Source of the DNA: Parapedobacter koreensis
Lineage (GTDB): Bacteria; Bacteroidota; Bacteroidia; Sphingobacteriales; Sphingobacteriaceae
Direction: 5' to 3'
NCBI RefSeq assembly: GCF_900109365.1
Contig: NZ_FNZR01000011.1
Coordinates: 124,001-188,000 of the forward strand
DNA: 64,000 nucleotides
The notes under the pieces were generated by a model. It saw only the letters and a program-made list of their open reading frames with translations, had not been told where the DNA came from and made no database searches. Position 1 is the first letter of the stretch, and each line of letters begins with the position of its first letter. A program made the translations under genes and the position numbers. Below are positions 44,401 to 51,971 of this stretch, piece by piece.

Positions 44401-46697
44401 ATCGGCGAAGATGAATCAATGTTATACATCCCGCCGCCATTGGATGCCATGTTCCCATGGATGGAAATGTTCGTTAAGGTTGGGGAAGAATTCTTGTTGA
44501 ATATTCCCCCGCCCAAATTTTGGGGGATCGTTTGTCCATTGACTGTTATATTGGCACCACCATTCGCATGGCCGTCCGCAATCGCAAAGCCATCCAGCAA
44601 CGCGTCGCCCACATTTCCGGCAGAGATAACCACGTGGCGGGCGTTGTCGGAGTTGTCGTCTTGAGTGCCGAGGTCGCCGCTCAACACCGTACCATCCACG
44701 GCAGATCCCTCAACCCCTTCCGGGAGGATGCGGTTATGGCTCAGCTCGGTAATGCCATTATCCGGGTCAAAACCGCCGTATAGCTGTACGTTTTTAACCA
44801 GTACGAAGCTGTTGTCGCGGCCGCCGTCGGAAGTGTATTGTCCATCAGCGGCATGGTAACGTGGTTTGTATGTGCCTTTGGCGACATATATCTTAAGCGG
44901 CACGGCATCGAATACGGCATTATCGGCATTGTACTGCTCCCTTGCCCAGTTGAGCGCATCGGCCAATTCGGGTATGGCATTGGCCCAGGAACTACCATCC
45001 CCGATGCCCCCTTTCTTTACATACAAGGTGTTGTCCGTCGGTCGCACAAGTGTAACGGCATCTCCAGCTTGGTACTCATACGCCCCCATATCAACGGCGG
45101 CGGCACGGATGCGCGGATTGCCGGACAAATCGGCATTCACGTTGACGAAACTGTTGTTGCCCGTGTTGATGGCCGGACTACCCGGCTTTAGGGTTAGGTC
45201 GCCGCCCGCAGCATCAATGAACACGTCATCTTCGGTTATATCCGTGGCATCCAGATTGCCGTTGGAAACATCCGCATTACCTTCCAGCAGACTGTATTGC
45301 AACGTGTACGCGGCACCGATTTCGTTGTAAATACTGCCAAAGATCACACTGTTCCTTATCGTGGGCGGGCCGCTGTACTGATTATGGCTAGCGATTGCTG
45401 CACCCTGTGCCGCTGTATTGCCCCATACCGTCGTGTTGTATAAATTAGGGCCTGCGTTGTAGTTGAATACCCCGCCTCCTTCGTTGGCTGTATTCTCGGT
45501 CACCAGCACGTTGATCAACGTCGTGATGGAGCTACCATCGCACATGAGGCCGCCACCTTTATCGGCCCTATTCCCTTTGATAAGTGAGTTTGTTATGCGG
45601 ACAGTACCTCCCTTGTTGTCGAGCCCGCCGCCATATTCCCCTGCGGTATTGCCGATGATGGTCATGTTATTGAGGCCGATATTTACCCCCGCGCCGTCGT
45701 TCCAAAGCCCGCCACCATCGCGCCGCGCATGATTCCCCGTGAGCGTAATCCGGTCAAGTTCGATACGTGTGTTACTAGCAGCATGTATTCCGCCACCGGT
45801 AGCCGAAGCAGCATTTTCCCGGATAACCAAATCCGATAAAATAGGCGATGAAGCATTGAGGTAGATTGCCCCGCCCAAACCGGAGGTTCCATATGCCCAA
45901 TTGCTGCTGAAAGCAGCGTTGTTTACCCTTGGCGACGAAGCACTGCGGTTCACCATTCCCCCACCGTCCCAAATGGCCGCATTCGCATAGAACAGCACAT
46001 TGGTTACCGTAGGTGACGCAGCCAAGCAGTATAACCCACCACCTTCGCCCTGCCAGGCCGTATGGCCATTTACAGTAATGTCGCTGACCCCGTTTGCATT
46101 GCCCCCGCTGATGGTAAAGCCATCCAGTATCGTACTGGACCGGGCGGCCACATCAATAGCCGAAGCGACCAATACATGATAGGAATTGTCTTCTATATTA
46201 CTGATAACTAACGTCTCGCCACCTCCATCCACTAAATCATCGTCATCAAAATCACCGGACAGAATGGTTTGGTTAGCCGTCCAATCCCGCTCTCCCAACG
46301 CGCCTTCCACGCCGGAAAACCCGCCATAAAGCTGTGTATGGCTCACCAGCAGAAAGGCATTGTCGCGCCCGGCCGGATTACCGAAATTGTCATTGGCGGG
46401 GCTGTACATGGGCTTATAGACACCGCTGGCCACCCAGATCTGCAAAGGGGCCTCCGCCGTCCATTCGCTTTCATGCTCCTTCGCCCATTTCAATGCGTCG
46501 GCCAGTTGGGGGATGGCATTTTCCCAGCTATCACCCGAGCCGTTGCCTCCATTTACATGTTGATCAACGTAAAGGATATTAGCAGCATGCGTAACTAATA
46601 AACCGGCACGGGCATAACTTTCTGTAAGGCGTTGGGCGAAACCAACAGTAAGTGCAAAACAGTAAAAAAAACCGAGCAATAGCGGCTTGGGGTTCAT
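38433..46697 (-). CDS. Giant beta-helix/MBG adhesin with T9SS type B sorting domain
   Basis: I choose the ATG at 46697 (2754 aa): it begins a clear signal peptide ('MNPKPLLLGFFYCFALTVGFAQ'), while the longer frame to 46859 does not. Three beta-helix modules follow, opened by 'ILYVDQHVNGG', 'TLYVKKGGIGDGSSW' and 'IFYVKQGGAGDGSSW' and closed by 'DMGAYEYQ', 'DLGAFERQ' and 'DLGAYES'. Between modules 2 and 3 are a 'YGDEDF' Ig-like domain and an MBG-like 'KALTIRADDKEKRYG' domain. Then come Ig-like domains, eight tandem 74-aa MBG repeats, two 'YDGT' repeats, and 'YGDADF' and 'RDAG' domains. The C-terminus ('HPAVSPNGDGVNESLTIEGI', 'NRNGTIVWEASG', 'VPAGTYFYMVEV') is the T9SS type B sorting domain. A PorP/SprF-like gene follows and a TPR-LuxR-like regulator precedes it. 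Confidence 0.95.
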   Translation of the reverse strand: MNPKPLLLGFFYCFALTVGFAQRLTESYARAGLLVTHAANILYVDQHVNGGNGSGDSWENAIPQLADALKWAKEHESEWTAEAPLQIWVASGVYKPMYSPANDNFGNPAGRDNAFLLVSHTQLYGGFSGVEGALGERDWTANQTILSGDFDDDDLVDGGGETLVISNIEDNSYHVLVASAIDVAARSSTILDGFTISGGNANGVSDITVNGHTAWQGEGGGLYCLAASPTVTNVLFYANAAIWDGGGMVNRSASSPRVNNAAFSSNWAYGTSGLGGAIYLNASSPILSDLVIRENAASATGGGIHAASNTRIELDRITLTGNHARRDGGGLWNDGAGVNIGLNNMTIIGNTAGEYGGGLDNKGGTVRITNSLIKGNRADKGGGLMCDGSSITTLINVLVTENTANEGGGVFNYNAGPNLYNTTVWGNTAAQGAAIASHNQYSGPPTIRNSVIFGSIYNEIGAAYTLQYSLLEGNADVSNGNLDATDITEDDVFIDAAGGDLTLKPGSPAINTGNNSFVNVNADLSGNPRIRAAAVDMGAYEYQAGDAVTLVRPTDNTLYVKKGGIGDGSSWANAIPELADALNWAREQYNADNAVFDAVPLKIYVAKGTYKPRYHAADGQYTSDGGRDNSFVLVKNVQLYGGFDPDNGITELSHNRILPEGVEGSAVDGTVLSGDLGTQDDNSDNARHVVISAGNVGDALLDGFAIADGHANGGANITVNGQTIPQNLGGGIFNKNSSPTLTNISIHGNMASNGGGMYNIDSSSPILVNAIIRENTASGSGSGVFNNTGSSPKLTNVIIVGNECYVSGGGMMNTTSSMPMLTNVIITQNRSAAEGGGMMSIFASSPNLVNVTISGNAAINGGGMSNSIDSYPMLVNSIVWGNGASNIYNNLGNIHASSSHNLIDGPNAVGNIADVPPDLIAEDIFVDPDNHDYHLKTGSPAVNVGDPRTNEPGYGIQSGETDLAGAVRVVGGRIDLGAFERQTLQQQVDITDLADGEIRKVYGDEDFVPDATATSGTAVTFSLPPDNGVAAMVDGKIRIVGAGEVELTVNAEGDALYDPVSISVALGVGKKALTIRADDKEKRYGEEVPVLTFSYEGLVNGDTELAVEPTIGTTATISAPVGTYPITLTGGSDPNYDITLEAGMLEVKPWEPIIFYVKQGGAGDGSSWENASGDLQGVLDATMEGDEIWVAAGQYLPELWGSFTMKEGVELYGGFPVPGADNPAPAMEDRDWAAYETVLRGNGNSVVSNAGISLASVLDGFTLTGGVALRGGGMLNIVGASPTLRNLVIYGNHANISGGGMANANSSNPALVNVVIRDNTAVDFGGGMYNEIGASPTLTDVTISDNTASRGGGIYNINNAHPTLTNVVISGNIGSEGGGMYNANNARPTLTNVVISGNAVGTTGGAVFNSASHPTLTNVVISGNRSVGVGAGMTNMDASPILTNTIIWNNHTGTPPSPPNASIANFGTSAPVISNSLIANSGGSSAWNPAIGTDGGNNRAADPLFAGAIDPASAPTTAGDYRLRAGSPAVNAGDPQTNAPGYGVQSGENDVAGNVRIVGGIIDLGAYESPYEDAVSARSVDDGFAVNHGTALGDITAPDDFSVEVTLSDGQLVSVGIDPVTATWLLTTAPPAAAGNYNGGIAGDYVFNVPLASPASDGDTWFTNTSGLTVSVTVTVNKGTPLITWLDPDPITYGTVLGEDQLNATASVPGTFSYSFGSGHLLDAGTHTLAVNFVPDDMDNYETVTKNVQLTVNKAAATLTLSDLNHTYDGTARPATVTTSPAGLTGVSVTYDGSAVPPTEAGSYAVVATLTHANYEATEATGTLVIGKATATLTLSDLTHTYDGTARPATVATSPAGLTGVSVTYDGSAVPPAEAGEYEVVATVTHANYEADAATGTLVIGKAAATLTLSDLNHTYDGTGKAATVATSPAGLTGVSVTYDGSAVPPTEAGNYAVVATLTHANYEATEATGTLVIAKAAATLTLSDLNHTYDGTGKAATVATSPAGLTGVSVTYVGSAVPPTEAGNYAVVAILTHDNYEADAATGTLVIAKAAATLTLSDLNHTYDGTGKPATVTTSPAGLTGVSVTYDGSAVPPAEAGEYEVVATLTHANYEATEATGTLVIGKATATLTLSDLNHTYDGTARPATVTTSPAGLTGVSVTYDGSAVPPTEAGSYAVVATLTHANYEATEATGTLVINKATATLTLSDLNHTYDGTARPATVATSPAGLTGVSVTYDGLAVPPAEAGEYEVVATLTHANYEATEATGTLVIAKAAATLTLSDLNHTYDGTARQATVTTSPAGLTGVSVTYDGSAVPPSEAGEYEVVATLTHANYEADAATGTLVIGKATLAGIAFDNNRFTYDGTAKSLEINGSLPRSVVVSYNGNGRIEAGTYTVTAVIDGGNNYEDLVLRATLEITAMPTLSIAFPNRRLVYDGTQKLLAVTGELPEGVTVTYTNNGRTDVGIQTVTAVIDGGNTYQDMELTATLEIIPASRALYFPALPEKTYGDADFSAGATASTGESVTYVSSDESVAIIVDGLIRMIGAGSATITATVPENGNYDNRPQINQLLTVLRAPQSITFAEVGEVSRDAGSIQLVVSATSGLPVSLAIDDEQVATLSGNTLTIHRLGTIRITATQAGDANHETAAPVTITVRVVDPASSSPVRVHPAVSPNGDGVNESLTIEGIRDYPENRVTLFNRNGTIVWEASGYDNERIAFRGIGTGQLRVPAGTYFYMVEVKVGDTWKYDKGWFVLKY
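39664..41439 (-). repeat. Eight tandem 222-bp MBG repeats
   Basis: The marker 'taggta' or 'taggtg' recurs at 39841, 40063, 40285, 40507, 40729, 40951, 41173 and 41395, always 222 bp apart. Each unit encodes one 74-aa MBG repeat ('ATLTLSDLNHTYDGT', 'SPAGLTGVSVTY', 'SAVPPxEAG', 'ATLTHANYEA', 'GTLVI'). Units differ at a small number of positions, and the same few variants (GSYAVV or GEYEVV; TEATG or DAATG) recur in different units, as expected from recombination between units. Confidence 0.93.
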
Positions 46698-46795
46698 CTT
46701 GTCTTTTTTATAGGGCAAAAATCGATTGGGCCAAACACCCGATTCGGATTCCACTACAAAATAAGAACAGCCGGCAACCAAAAACCGAAAAACAG

Positions 46796-46815
46796 GCGTT
46801 ACACCTGCGTTACAC
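46796..46815 (-). promoter_or_regulatory. Direct repeat GTGTAACGC upstream of the 2754-aa adhesin
   Basis: Two identical 9-mers (minus strand GTGTAACGC) start 11 bp apart, one helical turn, about 100-120 bp upstream of the ATG at 46697. Spacing and position suit a dimeric activator site. No copy of the promoter cassette found at 12837, 22104 and 26359 is present here. The regulator at 46893-48701 is a candidate partner by position. Confidence 0.45.
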
Positions 46816-46892
46816 TTTTTATCATCAATTTCAAAAAATTGAATATCAACATATTGCAATCTTATGATAAGACAAGTATTTTGGAAGCAAAA

Positions 46893-48701
46893 TCAGTTTC
46901 CTTGTCCGGAAAAGTCCAGCTCTTCCACAAATTCATGGGAAGAAATTTCCTGGTTGGCTATTCCCGCTCTTTTTTTGAACCGGTGCCAAGTAACACGGAG
47001 AGAAGCGGGGGAAATGCCGAGGGCAGCGGCAATTTCCTTATGGTTTAAATCTAATTTCACCAGACATAGGTACCTGATGTCCGACTGGGTAATGTTGGGA
47101 TAAATCTGTTCCAATGCCGGAATAAAAAACGGGAAAACCATGGTAAACTGTGATTTGAAATGCTCCCAGTCGTCTTCAGTAAGGATTGTGGTAGTAATCA
47201 GTTTCTGCATAAAGGCCGAAGCCTCCCGCTCCGTATCAGACAGGGACTCAATAATCAGGCTGTTCTGTATCAGTTTTTCCCTGAACGTCCTGAGTTGCTG
47301 TTCTGCTTGCCTGACCCGCCTGTTTGCATTATTGATTTCGATTTCTTTGATTTTCCGTTGATTTTCCAGTTCCTGAAGTTTCATATTCTGCCTGAAACGA
47401 TAGCGGATATATACCAAAAAAAAGAGGAGCAACAGCACAAGGGCCGTACCTGCAATCAGGTTCCGGATATTCTTCTGGTAATGCACATCTGTATTGGCCT
47501 CCGCAAGCTCCACCCTCAATTTTTCGTATTCTATGCGGGCGGTTATCGATTTTAACTTGCTATGATTTATCCTATTGAACAGTTCCTGCTGTGCTATATA
47601 GTATTTATTATTATAGTGATAAGCGCTGTCGTACTGCCCCAATGCAGCAAACGATTTCGCAATCCCCTGAAGAGACTGGATAAAATACTTTTCTGCTTTG
47701 CTTGCCGCTGCCCGGTAGTTGGATGCTTTCCACAGCTGTAAGGCTTTATGGTGGTTGCCTTTTTCAACATGTATCTGAGCCAATATATTCTGGGCTTTGG
47801 AAACATCATTCAGCTGCTTTGTCTGAAGGCTTATACGGATATTATCTTCGAGCAGCAAGGTCGCTTCGTCATATTTTCTTTGAAGGAAATACCCTTTAGC
47901 GATTCCACCTTTAGCAACAGCAGACCATATCTTTGCAAACTCTTTTTCATACGCTTTATAGATGTCATAGTATTTTCCATAGTAAGAGAGGTATTCAGGG
48001 AGCTTATCCAATATGTTTTGGTAATACCTGATTGTGTTTTCGGCATCACCCAGCTCATAATAGGAGGCTCCTATTATATCGTTCATCAGACAGAAGTTGT
48101 GGAATTCCAGGTGCTGGTCTTTTACCATCAGGTTCAGTCCTTTTTTGGCATATTCAATCGCCTCATCATATTCCTGAAGCGAAAAGAAACAATAGCTGAG
48201 ATACCAGAAACGCTGATAAACAAGGGGGAAATGGTCTGCCCCTATTTTTTGCATGATTTCGGCCGCCTTGCTCAAATAAAAAATGATATCCTCTACATTT
48301 TCAGAAAACTGTTCTGAGTATAAGCTGTACAATTCAGAAATCAGTTGCTCGTCATCAAGCAAAACCACCCGCCGCATGGCATCCTGCAGCTCTTTCCACT
48401 CCTCCTCGTTTAATTCCTTGTAATATTCAAAAGCCGCGATGGTTTTATACATGACAATCCTGATGTACAGCCGCTCATCGGGATTTCTTTTCAGGAATTC
48501 ATCAAGTTCAGCAAAAATCTTTTTCAACTTGACAGAATCCCTGTTAATTCTCAGATCCTTGTACGTTTCTTCTGCTTTGATGGACTGGGTAACGTCAGCT
48601 GTCTTCCAAATCGCGATAAGCTCTTTTGATGTAAGATGCTGTGCTTTTAAAAAACCCGGGGAAAAACAGATAAAAACAATATAAAAAACATTCTTTAACA
48701 T
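46893..48701 (-). CDS. TPR-containing membrane-anchored LuxR-like regulator
   Basis: This 602-aa protein has a signal peptide ('YIVFICFSPGFLKAQ'), a long TPR-like helical region (about residues 100-400, such as 'YDEAIEYAKKGLNLM' and 'YYELGDAENTIRYYQNIL'), a transmembrane segment near 408-430 ('LIAGTALVLLLLFFLVYIRY'), a coiled coil, and a C-terminal HTH ('LVKLDLNHKEIAAALGISPA', 'SLRVTWHRFKKRAG') of LuxR or sigma-70 region 4 type. The layout parallels the TPR-AraC protein at 4212-6104: periplasmic sensing and cytoplasmic DNA binding in one chain. It precedes the 2754-aa adhesin on the same strand. Confidence 0.88.
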   Translation of the reverse strand: MLKNVFYIVFICFSPGFLKAQHLTSKELIAIWKTADVTQSIKAEETYKDLRINRDSVKLKKIFAELDEFLKRNPDERLYIRIVMYKTIAAFEYYKELNEEEWKELQDAMRRVVLLDDEQLISELYSLYSEQFSENVEDIIFYLSKAAEIMQKIGADHFPLVYQRFWYLSYCFFSLQEYDEAIEYAKKGLNLMVKDQHLEFHNFCLMNDIIGASYYELGDAENTIRYYQNILDKLPEYLSYYGKYYDIYKAYEKEFAKIWSAVAKGGIAKGYFLQRKYDEATLLLEDNIRISLQTKQLNDVSKAQNILAQIHVEKGNHHKALQLWKASNYRAAASKAEKYFIQSLQGIAKSFAALGQYDSAYHYNNKYYIAQQELFNRINHSKLKSITARIEYEKLRVELAEANTDVHYQKNIRNLIAGTALVLLLLFFLVYIRYRFRQNMKLQELENQRKIKEIEINNANRRVRQAEQQLRTFREKLIQNSLIIESLSDTEREASAFMQKLITTTILTEDDWEHFKSQFTMVFPFFIPALEQIYPNITQSDIRYLCLVKLDLNHKEIAAALGISPASLRVTWHRFKKRAGIANQEISSHEFVEELDFSGQGN

Positions 48702-48720
48702 TTCATGGGTAGCAATATCA

Positions 48721-48728
48721 CAAATATA
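48721..48728 (-). promoter_or_regulatory. -7 element of the TPR-LuxR-like gene
   Basis: TATATTTG on the minus strand is a perfect -7 box, 20 bp before the ATG at 48701. A -33 TTG is not evident. Confidence 0.5.
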
Positions 48729-48740
48729 GAAATAACGGTA

Positions 48741-48887
48741 TTAAAGTGATACGACACGGATATTCAGTACATGCGGGGGTACCGTCCATGTGTTGAGGTC
48801 GAGGTAATTCAGGTTGGTATTTCCGCCCTTGATAAACCGGCCGGTAGCTGCACCTTTCAAAGGTACCCCCCTTTTCGGGGGCTCGTT
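48741..48887 (-). other. Start-less 48-codon stretch, possible gene remnant
   Basis: On the minus strand, after an in-frame TGA, codons read 'NEPPKRGVPLKGAATGRFIK', then 'GGNTNLNYLDLNTWTVPPHV' and 'LNIRVVSL' to TAA at 48743. It has no ATG but looks like the C-terminus of a protein. It may be a fragment left by deletion. I do not recognise its family. Confidence 0.3.
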
Positions 48888-48890
48888 TCA

Positions 48891-48930
48891 AAAGAGATAG
48901 AGGCCAATTTACATTGGCCTCTATCTCTTT
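48891..48930 (-). terminator. Long hairpin after eno
   Basis: Perfect 18-bp inverted repeat (48891-48908 with 48913-48930) with a 4-base loop, 26 bp beyond the eno stop. On the minus strand a short T-run follows. It is a strong candidate terminator for eno. Confidence 0.8.
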
Positions 48931-48955
48931 TTCACTCAAGTATAATCAAGACGTA

Positions 48956-50260
<1,305 letters not shown>

Positions 50261-50330
50261 TTAAGGTTAACGTTTTGCTTCAATATAGCTGCAAGGTTAG
50301 TGTAATTCATACACCAATCGTTGCACAGGC

Positions 50331-50360
50331 CAAATATAGTTATATTTTTTCCATTTTCAA
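50331..50360 (-). promoter_or_regulatory. Promoter of eno
   Basis: TTG (50358-50360), 19 bases, TATATTTG (50331-50338) on the minus strand. It lies between the carA stop and eno and predicts a leader of about 78 bases. Confidence 0.7.
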
Positions 50361-50373
50361 TGTTCCATCCCGA

Positions 50374-51498
50374 CTACGCTCGCTCCAGCGTCAGCTCACC
50401 GCTTTCCATCAGCTCGACGAAATCATCAAACAGGTAGCGTGAATCATGCGGTCCGGGTGACGATTCGGGGTGGTATTGCACCGAAAAAGCCTTTTTGCCT
50501 TTCACCCTTATACCTTCGATGGATTTGTCATTGAGGTTTACGTGGGTAATTTCCACCTTATCGGATTGTTCGATATCCTCCGCTACCACACCGAACCCGT
50601 GGTTCTGGCTGGTAATTTCACACCTGTCGGCAATGATATTTTTTACCGGATGGTTGATGCCGCGGTGTCCGTTGAACATTTTCCGCGTACGGATGTCGTT
50701 TGCCAACGCCAGCAGTTGGTGTCCCAAGCAGATCCCAAAGAGGGGTTTATCTGCCGCCAGGATATCCCTTACCGTCTGTATGGCATAGTCCATCGCTGCA
50801 GGATCCCCGGGGCCATTGGAAATGAAGTAACCATCAGCACCCCAGGCTTCCATCTCTGAGAAGGGGGTTTTGGCCGAAAAAATTTTGGCGTATACCTTGC
50901 GTGCGTCAAAATTGCGGAGGATATTCTTTTTGATCCCCAAATCAAGCACCGCTACACGCAGCGGGGCATCTTCATCACCGTAATAGTAAGGGGTCTCGGT
51001 AGTCACTTTGGATGACAGCTCCAAACCGGCCATGGAAGGCACCTCGGCCAATTGCTTTTTCAGCGTTTCCACATCCAGGGTTTCGGAGGATATGATGGCA
51101 TTCATTGCCCCCTTATTGCGGATATGGCGTACCAGTGACCGGGTATCGATATCCGAAATGCCAATCAGGTTACCATCTTCAAAATAGGTTTGTATGGATG
51201 AGTCGGCCATCTTTCGGCTGTAATTAACGCTGAAATTTTTGCAGACCAGCCCGGCAATCTGAATCTTGTTGGACTCCGATTCGTTCCCTGCAATGCCATA
51301 ATTGCCGATGTGGGCATTGGTCGTGACCATAATCTGGCCAAAATACGAGGGATCTGTAAAAATTTCCTGGTACCCCGTGGTGCCCGTGTTGAAACAAATC
51401 TCGCCTGCGGTGGTGCCAATCTTCCCGGCAGCCTTGCCATGGTAAACGGTTCCGTCTTCCAGCAGCAGTATCGCTGGCAACTTGCTGTAATTAGTCAT
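50374..51498 (-). CDS. carA: Carbamoyl-phosphate synthase small subunit
   Basis: This 374-aa protein is full length for CarA. The N-terminal domain shows 'AILLLEDGTVYHGKAAG', 'FNTGTTGYQEIFTDPSYFGQ' and 'NYGIAGNESES'. The C-terminal class I glutamine amidotransferase has 'FISNGPGDP', the nucleophile Cys in 'GICLGHQ', 'GHRGINHPV' and the final 'SVQYHPESSPGPHDS'. It releases ammonia from glutamine for the CarB subunit in arginine and pyrimidine synthesis. carB is not adjacent in this window. The 5' leader holds a possible attenuator. Confidence 0.98.
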   Translation of the reverse strand: MTNYSKLPAILLLEDGTVYHGKAAGKIGTTAGEICFNTGTTGYQEIFTDPSYFGQIMVTTNAHIGNYGIAGNESESNKIQIAGLVCKNFSVNYSRKMADSSIQTYFEDGNLIGISDIDTRSLVRHIRNKGAMNAIISSETLDVETLKKQLAEVPSMAGLELSSKVTTETPYYYGDEDAPLRVAVLDLGIKKNILRNFDARKVYAKIFSAKTPFSEMEAWGADGYFISNGPGDPAAMDYAIQTVRDILAADKPLFGICLGHQLLALANDIRTRKMFNGHRGINHPVKNIIADRCEITSQNHGFGVVAEDIEQSDKVEITHVNLNDKSIEGIRVKGKKAFSVQYHPESSPGPHDSRYLFDDFVELMESGELTLERA

Positions 51499-51555
51499 TC
51501 GTTGTTATTAAAATATGATGGTTGTTCTTGTAATCCGCGCCAAACGTACATCCAT

Positions 51556-51576
51556 AAAAAAAGCCCTCAACGGGCC
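51556..51576 (-). promoter_or_regulatory. Possible transcription attenuator in the carA leader
   Basis: On the minus strand a small hairpin (GCCC, GTTGA, GGGC) is followed by seven T residues, within the predicted carA leader. An upstream AAAGCCC (51617-51623) could instead pair with the GGGCTTT of this hairpin, giving two exclusive structures. The 4-bp stem is short. Confidence 0.35.
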
Positions 51577-51667
51577 AGAAACGGTGGAAAAAGCAAAGCA
51601 TATCGGAAAAGTTTCCGGGCTTTGGGGATTTCGTCATGCAGCAATGTACGCCAAAATTCACGGGGGA

Positions 51668-51675
51668 CAAAGATA
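51668..51675 (-). promoter_or_regulatory. -7 element of carA
   Basis: TATCTTTG on the minus strand is a perfect -7 box; only TTT or TTA is found at the -33 place. It predicts an untranslated leader of about 165 bases before 51498. Confidence 0.55.
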
Positions 51676-51808
51676 CGAATTTATGTGTTAACTATAAAAA
51701 AAATTTACACCGTGCTAATCCAAAATTGACCATTGTTTTTAAAAGAAAATTATCCAAATAAGATTCAATAGCTAATATAAATTTAGTACTTATTCTACTA
51801 TAATCGCC

Positions 51809-51882
51809 AATTCATCGTATTTTTATCGTATAAAATACGATGAATTTTCGATAGAAATACGATGAAGATACGATAACTAGTA
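51809..51882. repeat. Cluster of ATCGTAT repeats with a 15-bp inverted repeat
   Basis: The 473-bp AT-rich gap between the TonB receptor stop and carA holds a perfect 15-bp inverted repeat (51809-51823 with 51832-51846, loop of 8) and further copies of the heptamer ATCGTAT or its complement near 51825, 51858 and 51869. Apart from this and the carA leader elements, no gene is seen. It may be a terminator-like fold for the receptor operon or a clustered protein-binding site. Confidence 0.6.
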
Positions 51883-51971
51883 AAAGTTATATAAAATTAA
51901 TATCATTATCTACTTAGCTTTAATTAAGAGTAAGTGCCAAAACAGTGGTTGCCCGGCTGGGCAACGAATTG

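Noticed and set aside
46698-46859. N-terminal extension of the 2754-aa adhesin to 46859
   Set aside because: The extension has no signal features, while the ATG at 46697 begins a clear signal peptide.
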